From the NCBI RefSeq assembly GCF_963678635.1, contig NC_087064.1, forward strand, positions 34,634,369 through 34,698,368: a stretch of 64,000 nucleotides of DNA, given 5' to 3'. The position numbers and the translations under genes were made by a program. Source of the DNA: Symsagittifera roscoffensis (lineage: Eukaryota; Xenacoelomorpha; Acoela; Convolutidae). The notes beneath the pieces are model-generated. The model was given only the letters and a program-made list of their open reading frames with translations. It was not told the origin of the DNA and did not search any database. Each line of letters starts with the position of its first letter. Position 1 is the stretch's first letter. Below are positions 20,239-32,627 of the stretch, in pieces.

Positions 20239-20851
20239 GTTTTTGTTCTGTAGATAAAAATCATCATATCCATCGGAGATGGATCAACACTTTCCCTCAA
20301 CTCCTAGCTTCTCATTATCTGAAAACGAAAATAGTTATTTTAATTCAATTCAGGACATAACCGAAAGCCAAATATTGTTAAAATAAAAATTCAGTTGTCT
20401 TCCCGACACCCTTCTGGATTCTGAAAGCCTGACAAAAAACGGTCTTGTTGTCCTTCTAGAAGTGTGAAAAAATCCTTCCAACACTTTTTCTGATTCTCGG
20501 GAAATCTTCGGTAACGGTTGTACAGTTACAATCGTTACAACTCAGAATGGTCTTCCGCTAACATCGCCAACTATAATTCTGTCGTACGCTATAATTTCTC
20601 GTACGTCTTCTCTGTGTCAGCGAAAAGTGTTCTTCTGTTTTCTTACATTTTCAATTACTGCGGAATTTTAAAGTCGTGACGTGTCGTTATTTCAGAACGA
20701 ATATTTAAAATTTATTTCGTCACTACAAAATGACCTTTCCTGATTCGTCAAATTGTACGATTAACACAGTTAACCTATCAAAACTGCCAATCTTCTCACT
20801 CGAATGTCACAAAAAAATTCCATTCTGGCGCCATTCCGGTGGAATGTCATA
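20239..20851 (-). mobile_element. R3: R element, left end missing
   Basis: Same body as R9 and R11 from the TAGATAAAAATCATC block to the end GGAATGTCATA; the first ~260 bp and part of the X N-terminal domain are deleted. Palindrome ATCCATCGGAGATGGAT near 20268-20284. Confidence 0.75.
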
Positions 20852-22785
20852 AACACATGGTTCTCATGGACGCCCAGGTCTGGATGCAAATGAGTCAAGA
20901 CGCATACTAACACACTTTGGTCAATAGTCAGTTGAAATATCAAAGACACGAGCCAGAATTGCACAGAAATTATCAACAAAAAAAATTAAATCCGTGTTTC
21001 GTGAAACATGTTGTGTATGTCAGTTATTTCCACTTGACAAAAACTCAGGATTTAGGCCAATTGGCATTTGCGAAGTAATCTTTAGAATAGTGAGTATAAC
21101 GATCACAAAATGCAAAACAGCAAACTTATGGTACTCAGATCAAAATACCAATTATGCCGTGGCCAAAAAAGGCATCAAATATGCAATTCATACACTTAGG
21201 AAGCAACACGAGAAAACAGACTCCGATGCAGTATTTTTGATAGACGGGGAAAAAGATTTTAACTCCTAAACCGGAACCTGGCTTTGAAAAAAACATTGCA
21301 TATGCCCTTCTATACTTACCGCTATACTGAACTCTTACTCTAATCCACCCAAATTCTTCATAATTAAAAAATTTATCTTATCTAGAGAAGGATCTACTCA
21401 AGAAAGCACATTAGCAATGTCGTGTAAGGGCTAGCCAATTTATTTTTAAAAGAACTATCAACGATATCAGCATAACTCAAAAATGGTATGCGGAGGATGG
21501 AAACGCAGTCAGAAAATAAAAAAGCCTGCTACCAGTTCTTGACAACAATATCAAACACGCAAAAAATTTTACATATTATATAGAACCATCAAAAAGCCAG
21601 TTCATTGTAGAAGATGAAAAAAATTGAGAAAAAAAGTTTTTCAAAGTTACCGAAATCAAAATGAAGAAAGTGGCCGTAGGATCTGATACTGAATTTGAAC
21701 TTTTCTTAAGAACTCAGGTAGGAGAACATGACACAATACTGAAAACACTTGGCAAGATCACAAAAACATCAAAATGTGTATTCCTGTTACACCAAAGGGG
21801 AACAAGAAAAACTATCTTTTTTAGCTAGGACTATCCCCAATGCCACAGAGAACATGCAGGCCTGCGAGTAGATGCTGCAGGAAATCTCATTCTAATTTTA
21901 ATTGGTAAAGATAAAATTAGCCATGATTTAGAGACATCGCTTCTTTGCCACTGAAAATGGCTGGTCTGAATATCATTTTTTTCGAAATATTTTTCAGAAT
22001 GGTCAATTAAAACATCGTCAGTTTTAGACACATATAACCCATTTACGGCTAGATATGAGCAAGAAAAAATCAATTCAAAAGTTAGAAGACTTAAAACTGA
22101 AATAACAAACCAAAAACAATTAAAATTTTGAACTTGAGTGACAGTGGAAAACGCGCATTTGATTTAGCCTCCGAAAAAGGACACTCAAACTTCTTAAACC
22201 CGCTGCCACTTAACAGATATCATTTCAAGCTCACTAATTCCAAATTTCGGGATGGAATTTATCTCACATATGGATGGCAACCAAGCAACATTCCACTCAC
22301 TTTTGCATATGATCAAATTTTCGAATTTATCCACCCACAGTTAGCATGACGAAACCCAAGCCAACCCCAAGAGCGAGATTTGCTATGATGTTCAAATCGA
22401 GCCGAAACTTCAGTCAACATTTCATTCCAAACTTATGAAGACGCTCAGCTAGATGTGAAATCTAAAGAAATATAACGCTCAAGGTTTAGCCGAACCTTCT
22501 GTGATGTCAAAGTCTTCAACCCGCACGCAAAATTTTCACGAAGACTACTGAAATTTGCCTGCAAGTACCACGAATTACTAAAAAACTCAAAATGCCAACA
22601 GAGATTTCTACAAGTTACAACTCAAGTTTTGCATCGCATAGCTGAAAAGCTTAGCGAAAAGAGGCATGAAAGCTTTTCAGAAACAATGAAACACATAAGA
22701 ACTCTGATAGGTTTCGCGCTGCTCAGGAGCGCTATCTTTTGCATACGGGGATGCAGTCACGGCGTCGGACTCAATTCATAAACAT
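20852..22785 (+). pseudogene. X-A reverse transcriptase and C-terminal domain
   Basis: MDAQVWMQMSQDAY, then LDKNSGFRPIGICEVIFRIV, KKGIKYAIHTLRKQ, VFLIDGEKDFNSLNRN (motif A), STQESTLAM (motif B; Gly replaced by Glu), KWYAEDGNAVRKL (motif C, 21484 on; Glu for the first Asp), LLGSVIGSDTEFEL-type region, RTIPNATENMQ, PLKMGGLNI-like segment, then GHSNFLNPLPLNRYHFKLTN, FRDGIYLTYGWQPSNIPL, KVFNPHA, and ALLRSAIFCIRG. Frames change at least six times. Confidence 0.7.
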
Positions 22786-22799
22786 TTCAGTTTGTACTA

Positions 22800-23459
22800 T
22801 TATAGAGGAGACACGACTGAAAGAAATATCTTTAAATACCTGACTTAATTCCTGCAAAATTGCTTATTGATGTATTTATATAATGCTGGTATCGGCCTTA
22901 TCCAGCTTGTGCTCATGCGTACCTAAACAGTAAGGTTCTTTTCATAAGTAATTATTTCTGACTGAAAATTTCCTTTTGACGCTGGGAACAACTTACTTAA
23001 GTGAATTGCATAAACTTCTTAGATGCGTAAATATTTAAATTTTTTTTACAGTCATTACAGTTTTTATCCGAATGCTGTGCAAACAGCAATGAAATTTCAG
23101 GCCACAAAAAACATAGATTTTTTTTTACATTGGCTATAAGAAAAGCAAATGTCACACCTTTATTCAAAAAAGATGGCCCTTTGGATCCAGAAAATTATCG
23201 CTCTTTTTCAATAACATGTGAATTTTCTTAAATGTTTGAAATAAAATTTTCGCGTTCAAATCACAGAACAGTGGGACAAAGATCAAATAAGGACTCTATT
23301 TCAGTTTGGAATGCGCATTTAACTCTCTATACAAGATGCATTGATTTAAAATATAGAAAGTATATAATCAAAAATTGGTTCTGAAAAATTTTTCCCGCAG
23401 CTTTACCGGCTTTTTCAAAGGTTTCAGAATCTATTTTATAAACGATTTTAATCACAAGA
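22800..23459 (+). mobile_element. LINE-B fragment (RT fingers), copy A
   Basis: Contains KANVTPLFKKDGPLDPENYR and SFSITCEFS, the first RT motifs of another CR1-like LINE, then TVGQRSNKDSIS with no clear frame. It runs into L3 at about 23460. The last array unit continues further into this RT. The first ~300 bp are unassigned and could be X 3' sequence. Confidence 0.55.
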
Positions 23460-25263
23460 ATAATAAATTGCAAGTTCTCAACTCTTGGATGCTTTTATGA
23501 GAAAAATTCAAAAAAAAGGCAAAGTCCACCGACTTCTACATGCAACATTCAAAATAAAAATAAATTTTCATTCCGATTCATCACATCAGCTGAATGTAAA
23601 AAAAACACATAGTTTAAATTGTCGAAAGGTACCAGGTCCATCCAAAATCCCAGCTTGGGCATTGAAGGATGGCTGCAATGAAATATACACACATCTGACA
23701 TTTCTATACAATGAGTTTTTGAAAAACAAGACGTATCCCTGCAAGCTCAAAAAAGCAATTGTCAGACCAATATACAAAAAAGAGGATCCAGAACTACCAG
23801 AAAAAAATAGGCCTATCTCCATAACTGGGTTTCTCTCAAAAGTTTTTGAAAAATTGTTATATAAACAAATCAACGAAAATCTGATATCCCAAAAATTACA
23901 AAGTAATACCCAATTTGGGTTCAGAACATCATATTCAAGAATCGACGCTATTCTTTACTGCACTGAAGCATTCAGAAAAGCAATAGACAACAACAAAACT
24001 GTAGCATGTTCCCTACTGGATCTCTCTAAAGCAATTGATTCTATTGATCATACGTATCTTAAACAGAAACTAAATGGTTAAACTTTTCCGAAGAAGCTAT
24101 AAAAATGATCATTTCCTTTATCACCAACCGAAGCCAGAAAATAATTGTTAACAACACCGAATCCGATTGGTTTGAATCTGAGCAGGGTGTCCCACAGGGC
24201 ACTTTCCTTGGTTTTCTAATATGCAACCTCTACATAAACGATCTCAACGAACAAATTGACAAAACAGGTAAAATAGTTCAATATGCGGATGATACATTAC
24301 TATTCTGTGAAAACAACGATCCACAAATAGCTCATAAAGCACTCGAAGCCAATTGCAGTCTGTTGTAAATTTATTTTTTAGAACACTCACTTCAGTTGAA
24401 TGCAAAACAAACGGAAATCATCATTTTCAGCAAAAAACATTCAAGGGAAAAGGATGAAAAGTATATTATAACTCTAGATGATAAAATAAAAGAGGAACAA
24501 ACCAATGTTAAATACCTAAGTGTAGTTTTTAGATCAGTTTCTAACATTCCAAGATGAAATCGAAAAGATTCTCAGGAAAATGGCATGCGGAATAAAAACA
24601 CTTCAATCACTCAAAAAGCCATTGCCAGTGAAAACAAGACTCTTGATAATGAATGCACTGGTAATTAGTCATTTGCATTATCCAGCAATTCTTTCAAGTG
24701 GAATTACCACTAACTTAGTGATATCTCTGGAAAAACTGTTAAACTGGGTAGTAAAAACTTGCTGCGATCGTGCAAAATACGACTCATCTTCAGACTTGAA
24801 GCTAAAACACAATATATTGCCAGTAACAATGTTTCTGGACCATAAAATATTGTGTCACTTTTGGAAAATACAACATCAAGTATTGCCGGCCTATAATAAC
24901 ATTGAGTATGATAACCACCAAATAGATATTAATACAAGGAACAAAAAATCAGACTTCGGCGACAGATACAATGGGCAATACATAGAAAATTCCTTCTTTA
25001 AAAAGTCCGTCATAATCTGGAACAAAGCAACAGATGATAAAGTCAACTTTAAAGACATACTAACATACAGAAAAACAAAGATAAATTTCAAGAATTGTTA
25101 TTTATTATTATTTAAAGAAGACCCCTCTGTGGCAACTCATGGTAAAGTTTCATAGAAAAGCTTCAAGTTTATATAATAACAATTAAATATAAACCACCTT
25201 GAAGCTCTCAGGTGAAAAGTAATCATCGATTGTTGTAATAAATTTTGTTTTGTTTATTGCAAC
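23460..25263 (+). mobile_element. L3: 3' half of family L
   Basis: Starts at AAATTGCAAGTTCTC, the same truncation point as L7 and L9. RT: LPEKNRPISITGFLSKVFEK, SLLDLSKAIDSIDHTYL, EQGVPQGTFLGFLICNLYI, YADDTLLFCENND, then stops; C-terminal region open from 24580 to 25155. TFLGFLIC and LNEQIDKTGK are shared only with the inverted L5. Confidence 0.8.
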
Positions 25264-25505
25264 TAACTATGCGTAGGTGTCCTTCTTCATTAAACAAAAA
25301 CCCACGCCTTTGTCATACGGTACCGCAACGAATCCAGTACACTTCAGATACATACGGGTCTTCTCAACGCCTTTGTCATGCCTTTGTTCATGCATACAGG
25401 GGTAGCTGCACTGAGGAGAAAATAAAAGTCCTCGACCAATATAGTGAAAAAAAAACTTGAGTTTGTGATAATCCAAAATTGGACAAACTCCGTCTTAAAA
25501 AAATT
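25264..25505 (-). mobile_element. Antisense Penelope RT fragment, third copy
   Basis: Same span and breakpoints as at 7036 and 11168, again after an L 3' end and before L ORF1. Confidence 0.8.
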
Positions 25506-25830
25506 CAACGGTTGATGAATTTAGCGCCAAATATGAAGAACTTATCGCTTTAATAACCGCAAATTTATTCCCGAGATCCGATTTTTATTTGCGAAATACC
25601 GCCAAAATCGCCAATGATGATGCTAATGACAAAATTGATCATTATAGTCGTTTTCTGAATGAAATGTATGGTTCGATGACGGAATTTGAGGTGCTAAAGC
25701 TAAATTCAAACATCAAAAGCTTGGAGAGCTTTCAGAGTTTATATTTTGACACTATACACCTGAACGATGAATTAGGTATACCAATTTTGCGCAGTTACCT
25801 CGGCTCATACGTGTTTAAACACTCAAATAA
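25506..25830 (+). pseudogene. L ORF1 fragment
   Basis: Matches ORF1 of L1/L2 up to SYVFKHSNK, where it breaks and joins X leader sequence (CCCAACGCAAGAAGG). The rest of this L copy is absent. Confidence 0.75.
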
Positions 25831-25849
25831 ACGAAAACACTCAAATCGG

Positions 25850-26813
25850 CCCAACGCAAGAAGGAGTGAGCAAATAGAACAAGCCTTCAACAACACCACA
25901 GGTGATACCTTCCCACCTATCACGTTTTCGTTTTTTTTTACTCTCAGTTTAAAATTTTTTTGACTCATTGCCCGACCATCACCTCATCCCTTTACTAAAA
26001 AGCTTCTCTGTTGCTTCCGCTGTCTGGGATTCAGGTTTCACAGAAGCTGGTAATAGGAATATCAAGGGCGAATTATATCAAAACAGCTCTAGTAAAATCT
26101 ACAGTTCACTCTTACCGCGGCGCCCCACTCCCAGTTGGTATCAATAACCGAGATAGTCTGGAATTGTGAAAGCTGCTGCCGCGCTAAAAACAAGGAGAAA
26201 GATACTCCCCAGGTAAAATTGTTCCTCAGGTATGTGGATGACATTGTTAGAACATTGTTAGACATTGTTATTTAACAAATTGGAAGCAGTCTTTATGATC
26301 CTCGCAAAAAAGTAAATGGCAGTAACTTTATGGAAATTCCAAAAAGAACCCTCTTTTTGTTAAATAAGACACAAGAACACATAACACAAAACCTTCGCCT
26401 CAACTATGCAAAACTATATTGGAGAGTGATGGATCGAACTCCAAAGCTATAGTAAGAAGTCTTAAGCAATGACATTAAGGCAAATTGGAAGAGCTTTTTA
26501 ACGAGGAAAAAGCGCTGCAAATGCGCAGGTTAAAAGAAAGTAGAAACTGAAGCACAGCAATTTAATAAATCATTGAGCACCGGAAAAAAATAGGGTGCAA
26601 TTGTCAAATTATTTGATAGCTCCATGGGTGTTTTTGCACTCGAGCAAACTGTCGAAGGTCAAACTGTTCAGCAAACCGCATTGAGAAGCTCCCACCAGCG
26701 GAGCCAATAAACAACAATTACATAAAGTCAAGCGCCGAAGATACAATCCCTTTCCACTCATCCACATCTGACAAGTTAGAAGCCCAGAAAAATGGAAAAG
26801 CTGCTATGACAAT
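25850..26813 (+). mobile_element. X-B leader and N-terminal domain with a PLE scrap
   Basis: X leader to about 26137, then 26138-26277 is Penelope sequence (IVWNCESCCRAKNKEKD..., FLRYVDDIVRT) ending in a short ACATTGTTAG duplication. X resumes with KQSLYDPRKK, LEELFNEEKALQMRR, SSMGVFALEQTVEGQTV, KLPPAEPINNNY (frameshift), SSTSDKLEAQKNGKAAMTI, where R4 begins. The hairpin, tandem repeats and Cys/His domain are missing. Confidence 0.6.
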
Positions 26814-27697
26814 TGTAACATTCGCCCGGAAGTACAAATCAACAGAAAAAAAAGCTAGGATGTTAAATGACTGGCTAGCGTCTAAACACAGCTCTACATG
26901 CTTTTAACCGTATCTGCCAACGCCAGTTCTTTGTGTGATCCTTTTAACATTGGGTCGACAAAATCATTCCTGTTTCAGGCTATTGGTCAGAACGCTCAGA
27001 TTAAGTTAGTTACATAAAAGTAGTGAACTCGTGGCTGGGTGACAGTATCTCCAGACCACAGGGACACCCCTAAAATTAGGGCTACTACTCAATTATTAGA
27101 TTTCTATATATTGTTTTTGTTCTGTAGATAAAAATCATCATATCCATCGGAGATGGATCAACACTTTCCCTCAACTCCTAGCTTTTCATTATCTGAAAAC
27201 GAAAATAGTTGTTTTAATTCAATTCAGGACATAATCGAAAGCCAAATATTGTTTAAAAAAAAATTCAGTTGTCTTCCCGAGACCCTTCTGGATTCTGAAA
27301 GCCTCACGAAAAACGGTCTTGTTGTCCTTCTAGAAGGGTGAAAAAATCCTTCCAATACTTTTTTTGATTCTCGGGAAATCTTCGGTAACGTTTGTACAGT
27401 TACAATTGGTACAACTCGGAATGTTCTTCCGTTAACGTCGCCAACTATGATTCTGTCGTACGCTATAATTTCTCGTACGTCTTCTCTGTGTCAGCGAAAA
27501 GTGTTCTTCTAATTTCTCACATTTTCAATTACTGCGGAATTTCAAAGTCGTGACGTGTCGTTATTTCAGAACGAATATTTAAAGTTTATTTCGTCATTTC
27601 AAATTGACCTTTCCTGAAACGCCAAATTGTACGATTAACACAATTAACCTATCAAAACTGCCAATCTTCTCACTCGAATGTCACAATAAAAATTCGG
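26814..27697 (-). mobile_element. R4: R element, right end missing
   Basis: Starts TGTAACATTCGCCCGG directly after the X codons for AAMT; palindrome ATCCATCGGAGATGGAT near 27141-27157. It breaks at about 27697 into a GATGCAAAGGATGGGATGC-type simple repeat, so its TGTCACA end is lost. Confidence 0.75.
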
Positions 27698-28765
27698 GAT
27701 GCAAAGGATGGGATGCCGAGGAAGGGATGCAGAGGATGGGATTGCAGTCAGAAAATTAAAAAGCCTGCTACCAGTTCATGACAACAATATCAAACACGCA
27801 AAAAATTTTACATATTATATAGAACCATCAAAAAGCGAGTTCATTGTAGAAGATGAAAAAAATTGAGAAAAAAAGTTTTTACAAAATTACCGAAATCAAA
27901 ATGAAGAAAGTGGCAAAACTATTTGGTTCTGTTATAGGATCTGATACTGAATTTGAACTTTTCTTAGGAACTCAGGTAGGAGAACATGACACATTACTGA
28001 AAACACTTGGCAAGATAACAAAAACATCAAAGTGTGTATTCCTGTAACACCAACGAAGAACAAGAAAAACTATCGTTTTTAGCTAGAACTATCTCCACAG
28101 CCACAGAGAACATGCAGGCCTGCGAGTAGATGCTGCAGCAAAATCTCATTCCAATTTTAATTGTTAAAGATAAAATTAGCCAAGATTTAGAGACATCTCT
28201 TCTTTGCCACTGAAAATGGGTGGTCTGAATATCATTTTTTTTTTTTGAAATTTTTTTTAGAATGGTCAATTAAAACATTGTCAGTTTTAGACATATATAA
28301 CTAGTTAATGGTTAGGTATGAGCAAGAAAAAATCAATACAAAAATTAAAGAATTAAAACTGAAATAAACAACTAAAAACAACTAAAATTTTGAACTTGAG
28401 TGACAGTGAAAAACACGCATTTGAGTTAGCCTCCGAAAAAGGACACTCAAACTTGTTAAACGCGCTGCCACTTAACAGATATCATTTCAAGCTCACTAAT
28501 TCGAAATTCCCGGATGGAATTTATCTCACATATGGATGGCAACCAAGCAATATTCCACTCACTCTTGCATATGATCAAATTTTTGAATTTATCCACGCCC
28601 TTCGCTCAGCGAACGGCGGATACACCCACAGTTAGCATGACGAAACCCAAGATACCTTTGCCAACCTCAAGAGCGAGATTTGCTATGATGTTGAAATCGA
28701 GCCAAAACATCAGTCAACAATTCATTCCAAACTTATGAAGACGCTCAACTAGATGTGAAATCTAA
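27698..28765 (+). pseudogene. X-B C-terminal half
   Basis: Fingers and motifs A and B are deleted; a GATGC-rich minisatellite (27698-27745) sits where YAED should be. Then VRKLKSLLPVH, SKSEFIVEDEKN, GSVIGSDTEFELFLGTQVGE, and an open 81-codon run NLSDSEKHAFELASEKG...YGWQPSNIPLTLAYDQIF...GGYTHS. X stops at about 28765 and joins L4, the same junction as X-D to L8. Confidence 0.65.
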
Positions 28766-29632
28766 CGAAATATCACACTCAAAATTTCAAAAATAAGGCA
28801 AAGTCCACCGACTTCCACATGCAACATTCAAAATACTAATAATTTGTCATTCCGATTCATCACATCAGCTGAATGTAAGAAAAGTACATAGTTTAAACTG
28901 TCGAAAGGCACCAGGTCCATCCAAAATTCCAGCTTGGGCATTGAAGGATGGCTGCAATGAAATGTACACACATCTGACATTTCTATACAATGAGTTTTTG
29001 AAAAACAAGACATATCCCTGCAAGCTCAAAAAAGCAATTGTGACCAATATACAAAAAAATTGACCAATATACAAAAAAGAAAATTATAGGCCTATCTCCA
29101 TAGCTGGGTTTCTCTCAAAAGCTTTTGAAAAATTGTTATATAAACAAATCAACGAATATCTGATATCCCTAAAATTACTAAGTAATACCCAATTTGGGTT
29201 CAGAACATCATATTCAACAATCGACGCTTTTTTTTTATTGCACTGAAGCATTCAAAAATAACAATAGACAACAACAAAACTGTAACTTGTTCCCTACTGG
29301 ATCTCTCTAAAATTTGATTCTATTGATCATACTTATCTTAAACAGAAACTAAATTGGTTAAACTTTTCCGAAGAAGCTATAAAAATGCTCATTTCCCCTA
29401 TCACCAACCGAAGCCAGAAAATAATTGTTAACAACACCGAATCCGATTGGGTTGCATCTGAGCAGGGTGTCCCACAGGGCACTGTCCTTGGTCCTCTAAT
29501 ATTCAATCTCTACATTAACGATCTCAACAAACAAATTGACAAAACATGTAAAATAGTTCAATATGCGGATGATACATTACTGTTCTGTAAAAATTACGAT
29601 CCTCAAACAACTCCTAAAGCACTCGAAACCAA
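28766..29632 (+). mobile_element. L4: family L RT fragment
   Basis: From the ATTCAAAAATAAGGCAAAG point through AGFLSKAFEKLLYKQ, broken motif A, LISPITNRSQK, EQGVPQGTVLGPLIFNLYI, YADDTLLFCKNYD to ALETN, then cut at the inversion breakpoint. Duplicated GACCAATATACAAAAAA at about 29042-29076 is shared in form with L8. Confidence 0.75.
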
Positions 29633-30035
29633 TTTTATCTTTGCTTTTCTCATCGTCAGAATTCTTACAATAAACTAATCTAAATGACGATTAAACATCA
29701 ATTCACAAATCTTGTTTAAAATAATTCACATACATTTTGGATTAAAACCATCATGTTGAAAAATCAGCCAATCACAGTTGACCTCGAAATAAAAATTAGA
29801 ATTAAAATACTTAAATCTCAAAAACTATTTAAACGTTTTTCAATTAAATTGTCTGGAAGTTTCTGAGTCATAATATTGATTTAGTCATGTACGTTTTAAA
29901 TCAAAACCAAAAACATTTTGGGAGTAAATTTTCAGTGCTAACTCCCTGGTCCCAAACTCATCGCGCGAGTTCAAGCCCGGTTTCTTTTTCCTGACATGTA
30001 TTGCCTCAAGTGTATTGCCTCAACAGAAGTGTATG
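29633..30035 (-). mobile_element. Inverted PLE trailer T and PLE C-terminal end
   Basis: The reverse complement matches T up to the GAAAATTTACTCCC junction at about 29935, then the PLE end (TRDEF, ELTL) and a short ACTTGAGGCAATACA duplication at 29999-30030. Orientation is opposite to all other T and P copies to its right. Confidence 0.7.
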
Positions 30036-30084
30036 TCAAATGTTTTCTATCAATTCATAAAAATACTATAACATCATTAGATAC

Positions 30085-31820
30085 GCATAGTTAGTTGCAA
30101 TAAACAAAACAAAATTTATTACAAAAACCGGTGATTACTTTTCACCTGAGAGCTTCGAGGTGGTTTATTTATAATTGTTATTATCTAAACTTGAAGCTTT
30201 TCCATGAAAGTTTACCATGAGTTGCCACAGTGGGGTCTTCTTTAAATAATTATAAGTAATAATTCCTGAATTTTATCTTTGCTTTTCTGTATGTTAGTAT
30301 GTCTTTAAAGTTGACTTTATCATCTGTTAGTTTGTTCCAGATTATGACGGACTTTTTAAAGAAGAAATTTTTTATGTATTGCCAATTGTATCTGTCGCCA
30401 AAATCTGATTTTTTGTTTTTTGTATTATTATCTAGTTGGTGGTTATCATACTCTGTGTTATTATAGGCTGGCAATACTTGATGTTGTATTTTCCAAAAGT
30501 GACACAATATTTTATAGTCCAGAAACATTGTTACTGGCAATATATTGTGTTTTAGCTTCAAGTCTGAACATGAGTCGTATTTTGCACGATCGCAGCAAGT
30601 TTTTCCTGCCCAGTTTAACTGTTTTTCAAGAGATATCATTAAGTTAGCGGAAATTCCACTAAAAGCTGGATAATGCAAATGACTAAGATAATCCAAAGAA
30701 TAGCTGCATAATGCAAATGACTAATTACCAGTGCATTCATTATCAAGAGTCTTGTTTTTACTGGCAATGGCTTTATGAGTGATTGAAGTGTTTTTATTTC
30801 GCATGCCATTTTCCTGAGAATCTTTTCGATTTCATCTTGGAATATTAAAAAATGATCTAAAAACTACACTTAGGTATTTAACATTGGTTTGTTCCTCATT
30901 TATTTTACCATCTAGAGTTATAGTATACTTTTCATCCTTTTTCCTTGAATGTTTTTTGCTGAAAACGATGATTTCCGTTTTTTTTGCATTCAACTGAAGT
31001 GAGTGTTCTAAAAAATAAATTGACAACAGACTGCAATTGGCTTCGAGTGCTTTATGAGCTATTTGTGGATCGTTGTTTTCACAGAATAGTAATGTATCAT
31101 CCGCATATTGAACTATTTTACCTGTTTTGTCAATTTGTTCGTTGAGATCGTTTATGTAGAGGTTGCATATTAGAAAACCAAGGAAAGTGCCCTGTGGGAC
31201 ACCCTGCTCAGATTCAAACCAATCGGATTCGGTGTTGTTAACAATTATTTTCTGGCTTCGGTTGGTGATAAAGGAAATGATCATTTTTATAGCTTCTTCG
31301 GAAAAGTTTAACCATTTAGTTTCTGTTTAAGATACGTATGATCAATAGAATCAATTGCTTTAGAGAGATCCAGTAGGGAACATGCTACAGTTTTGTTGTT
31401 GTCTATTGCTTTTCTGAATGCTTCAGTGCAGTAAAGAATAGCGTCGATTCTTGAATATGATGTTCTGAACCCAAATTGGGTATTACTTTGTAATTTTTGG
31501 GATATCAGATTTTCGTTGATTTGTTTATATAACAAATTTTCAAAAACTTTTCAGAGAAACCCAGTTATGGAGATAGGCCTATATTTTTCTGGTAGTTCTG
31601 GATCCTCTTTTTTGTATATAGGTCAATTTTTTTGTATATTGGTCACAATTGCTTTTTTGAGCTTGCAGGGATATGTCTTGTTTTTCAAAAACTCATTGTA
31701 TAGAAATGTCAGATGTGTGTATATTTCTTTGCAGCCATCCTTCAATGCCCAAGCTGGGATTTTGGATGGACCTGGTGCCTTTCGACAGTTTAAACTATGT
31801 TTTTTTCACTTTCAGCTGAT
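30085..31820 (-). mobile_element. L5: inverted family L copy
   Basis: On the minus strand: fingers, SLLDLSKAIDSIDHTYL, EQGVPQGTFLGFLICNLYI and YADDTLLF in an open 150-codon frame (30832-31284), then the C-terminal region (30250-30696). Its 5' part shares variants with L3; its 3' part carries the duplicated TTAGTCATTTGCATTATCC block of L6 and L8, so it is a mosaic. Confidence 0.8.
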
Positions 31821-31829
31821 GTGATGAAT

Positions 31830-32190
31830 TCACTGGTGCTTAGTCATTTGCATTATCCAGCTATTCTTTGGAATATCTTAGTCATTTGCATTATCCAGCT
31901 TTTAGTGGAATTAGTAGTCCAACTTAATGATATCTCTTGAAAAACAGTTAAACTGGGCAGTAAAAACTTGCTGCGATTGTGCAAAATACGACTCATCTTC
32001 AGACTTGAAGCTAAAACACAATATATTGCCAGTAACAATGTTTCTGGACTATAAAATATTGTGTCACTTTTGGAAAATACAACATCAAGTATTGCCAGCC
32101 TATAATAATACAGAGTATGATAACCACCAAATAGATATTAATACAAGGAACAAAAAATCAGACTTTGGCGACAGATACAATAGTACAATA
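31830..32190 (+). mobile_element. L6: short family L fragment
   Basis: RT C-terminal coding from LVISHLHYP with a ~33-bp tandem duplication (31842-31912), then a readable LEKQLNWAVKTCCDCAKYDS...FGDRYN, cut at the start of T. Confidence 0.75.
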
Positions 32191-32627
32191 CAATATAATT
32201 TTAATTCTAATTTTTATTTCGAGGTCAACTGTGATTTGCTGATTTTTCAACATGATGGTTTTAATCCAAAATGTATGTGAATTATTTTAAATAAGATTTG
32301 TAAATTGATGTTTAATCGTCATTTAGATTAGTTTATTGTAAGAATTCTGACGATGCACGTAGTTGCGAAAAGGTTTGAAATTTACTCTTTAGCAAAAATC
32401 TCTTCAATTAGGCTAATTGTTGTGATAAAATTATTAAATAGATTTTTCTTTGCTCAAACTTATCGCTAGTGTGTTTTCAAATAATATGCGTGCTGGGCTT
32501 CCCCCGTCTGATTATCTTACCAAATCTCGCCGATCCAGCCGTAGGCGAGTGAAGCTTCCCTGTCATATTAGACGTGTGAAATTCGACCAGATTATACCAA
32601 AATGCATGTTCGGGTTCGAAGTTTTAT
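32191..32627 (+). repeat. T copy 2, 5' end missing
   Basis: Picks up at TTTTAATTCTAATTTTTATTTCGAGG; keeps CTGACGATGCACGTAGTTGCGAAAA and the CTCGCCGAT...GTAGGCGAG stem, then R5. Confidence 0.6.

Larger units (their letters stand above)
18683..22785 (+). mobile_element. X-A: copy of RT element X, split by R3
   Basis: Order: non-coding leader, long hairpin, two 122-bp tandem repeats, Cys/His domain, N-terminal helical domain, R3 insertion, RT, and C-terminal domain ending FALLRSAIFCIRGCSHGVG. This order and the motifs resemble RT proteins I remember as unclassified predictions in cnidarians and lancelets (RPIGVGE, LVDA-NAFNSLNR, TTQGDPLAM, WYADD, LRYGW, FNP, LLRSAI). No endonuclease or recombinase is recognisable. 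Many stops and shifts; not functional. Confidence 0.7.

Noticed and set aside
27698-27745. GATGC-type minisatellite as a functional site
   Set aside because: It is a short slippage product of the YAED-coding stretch at a deletion junction, seen only once.
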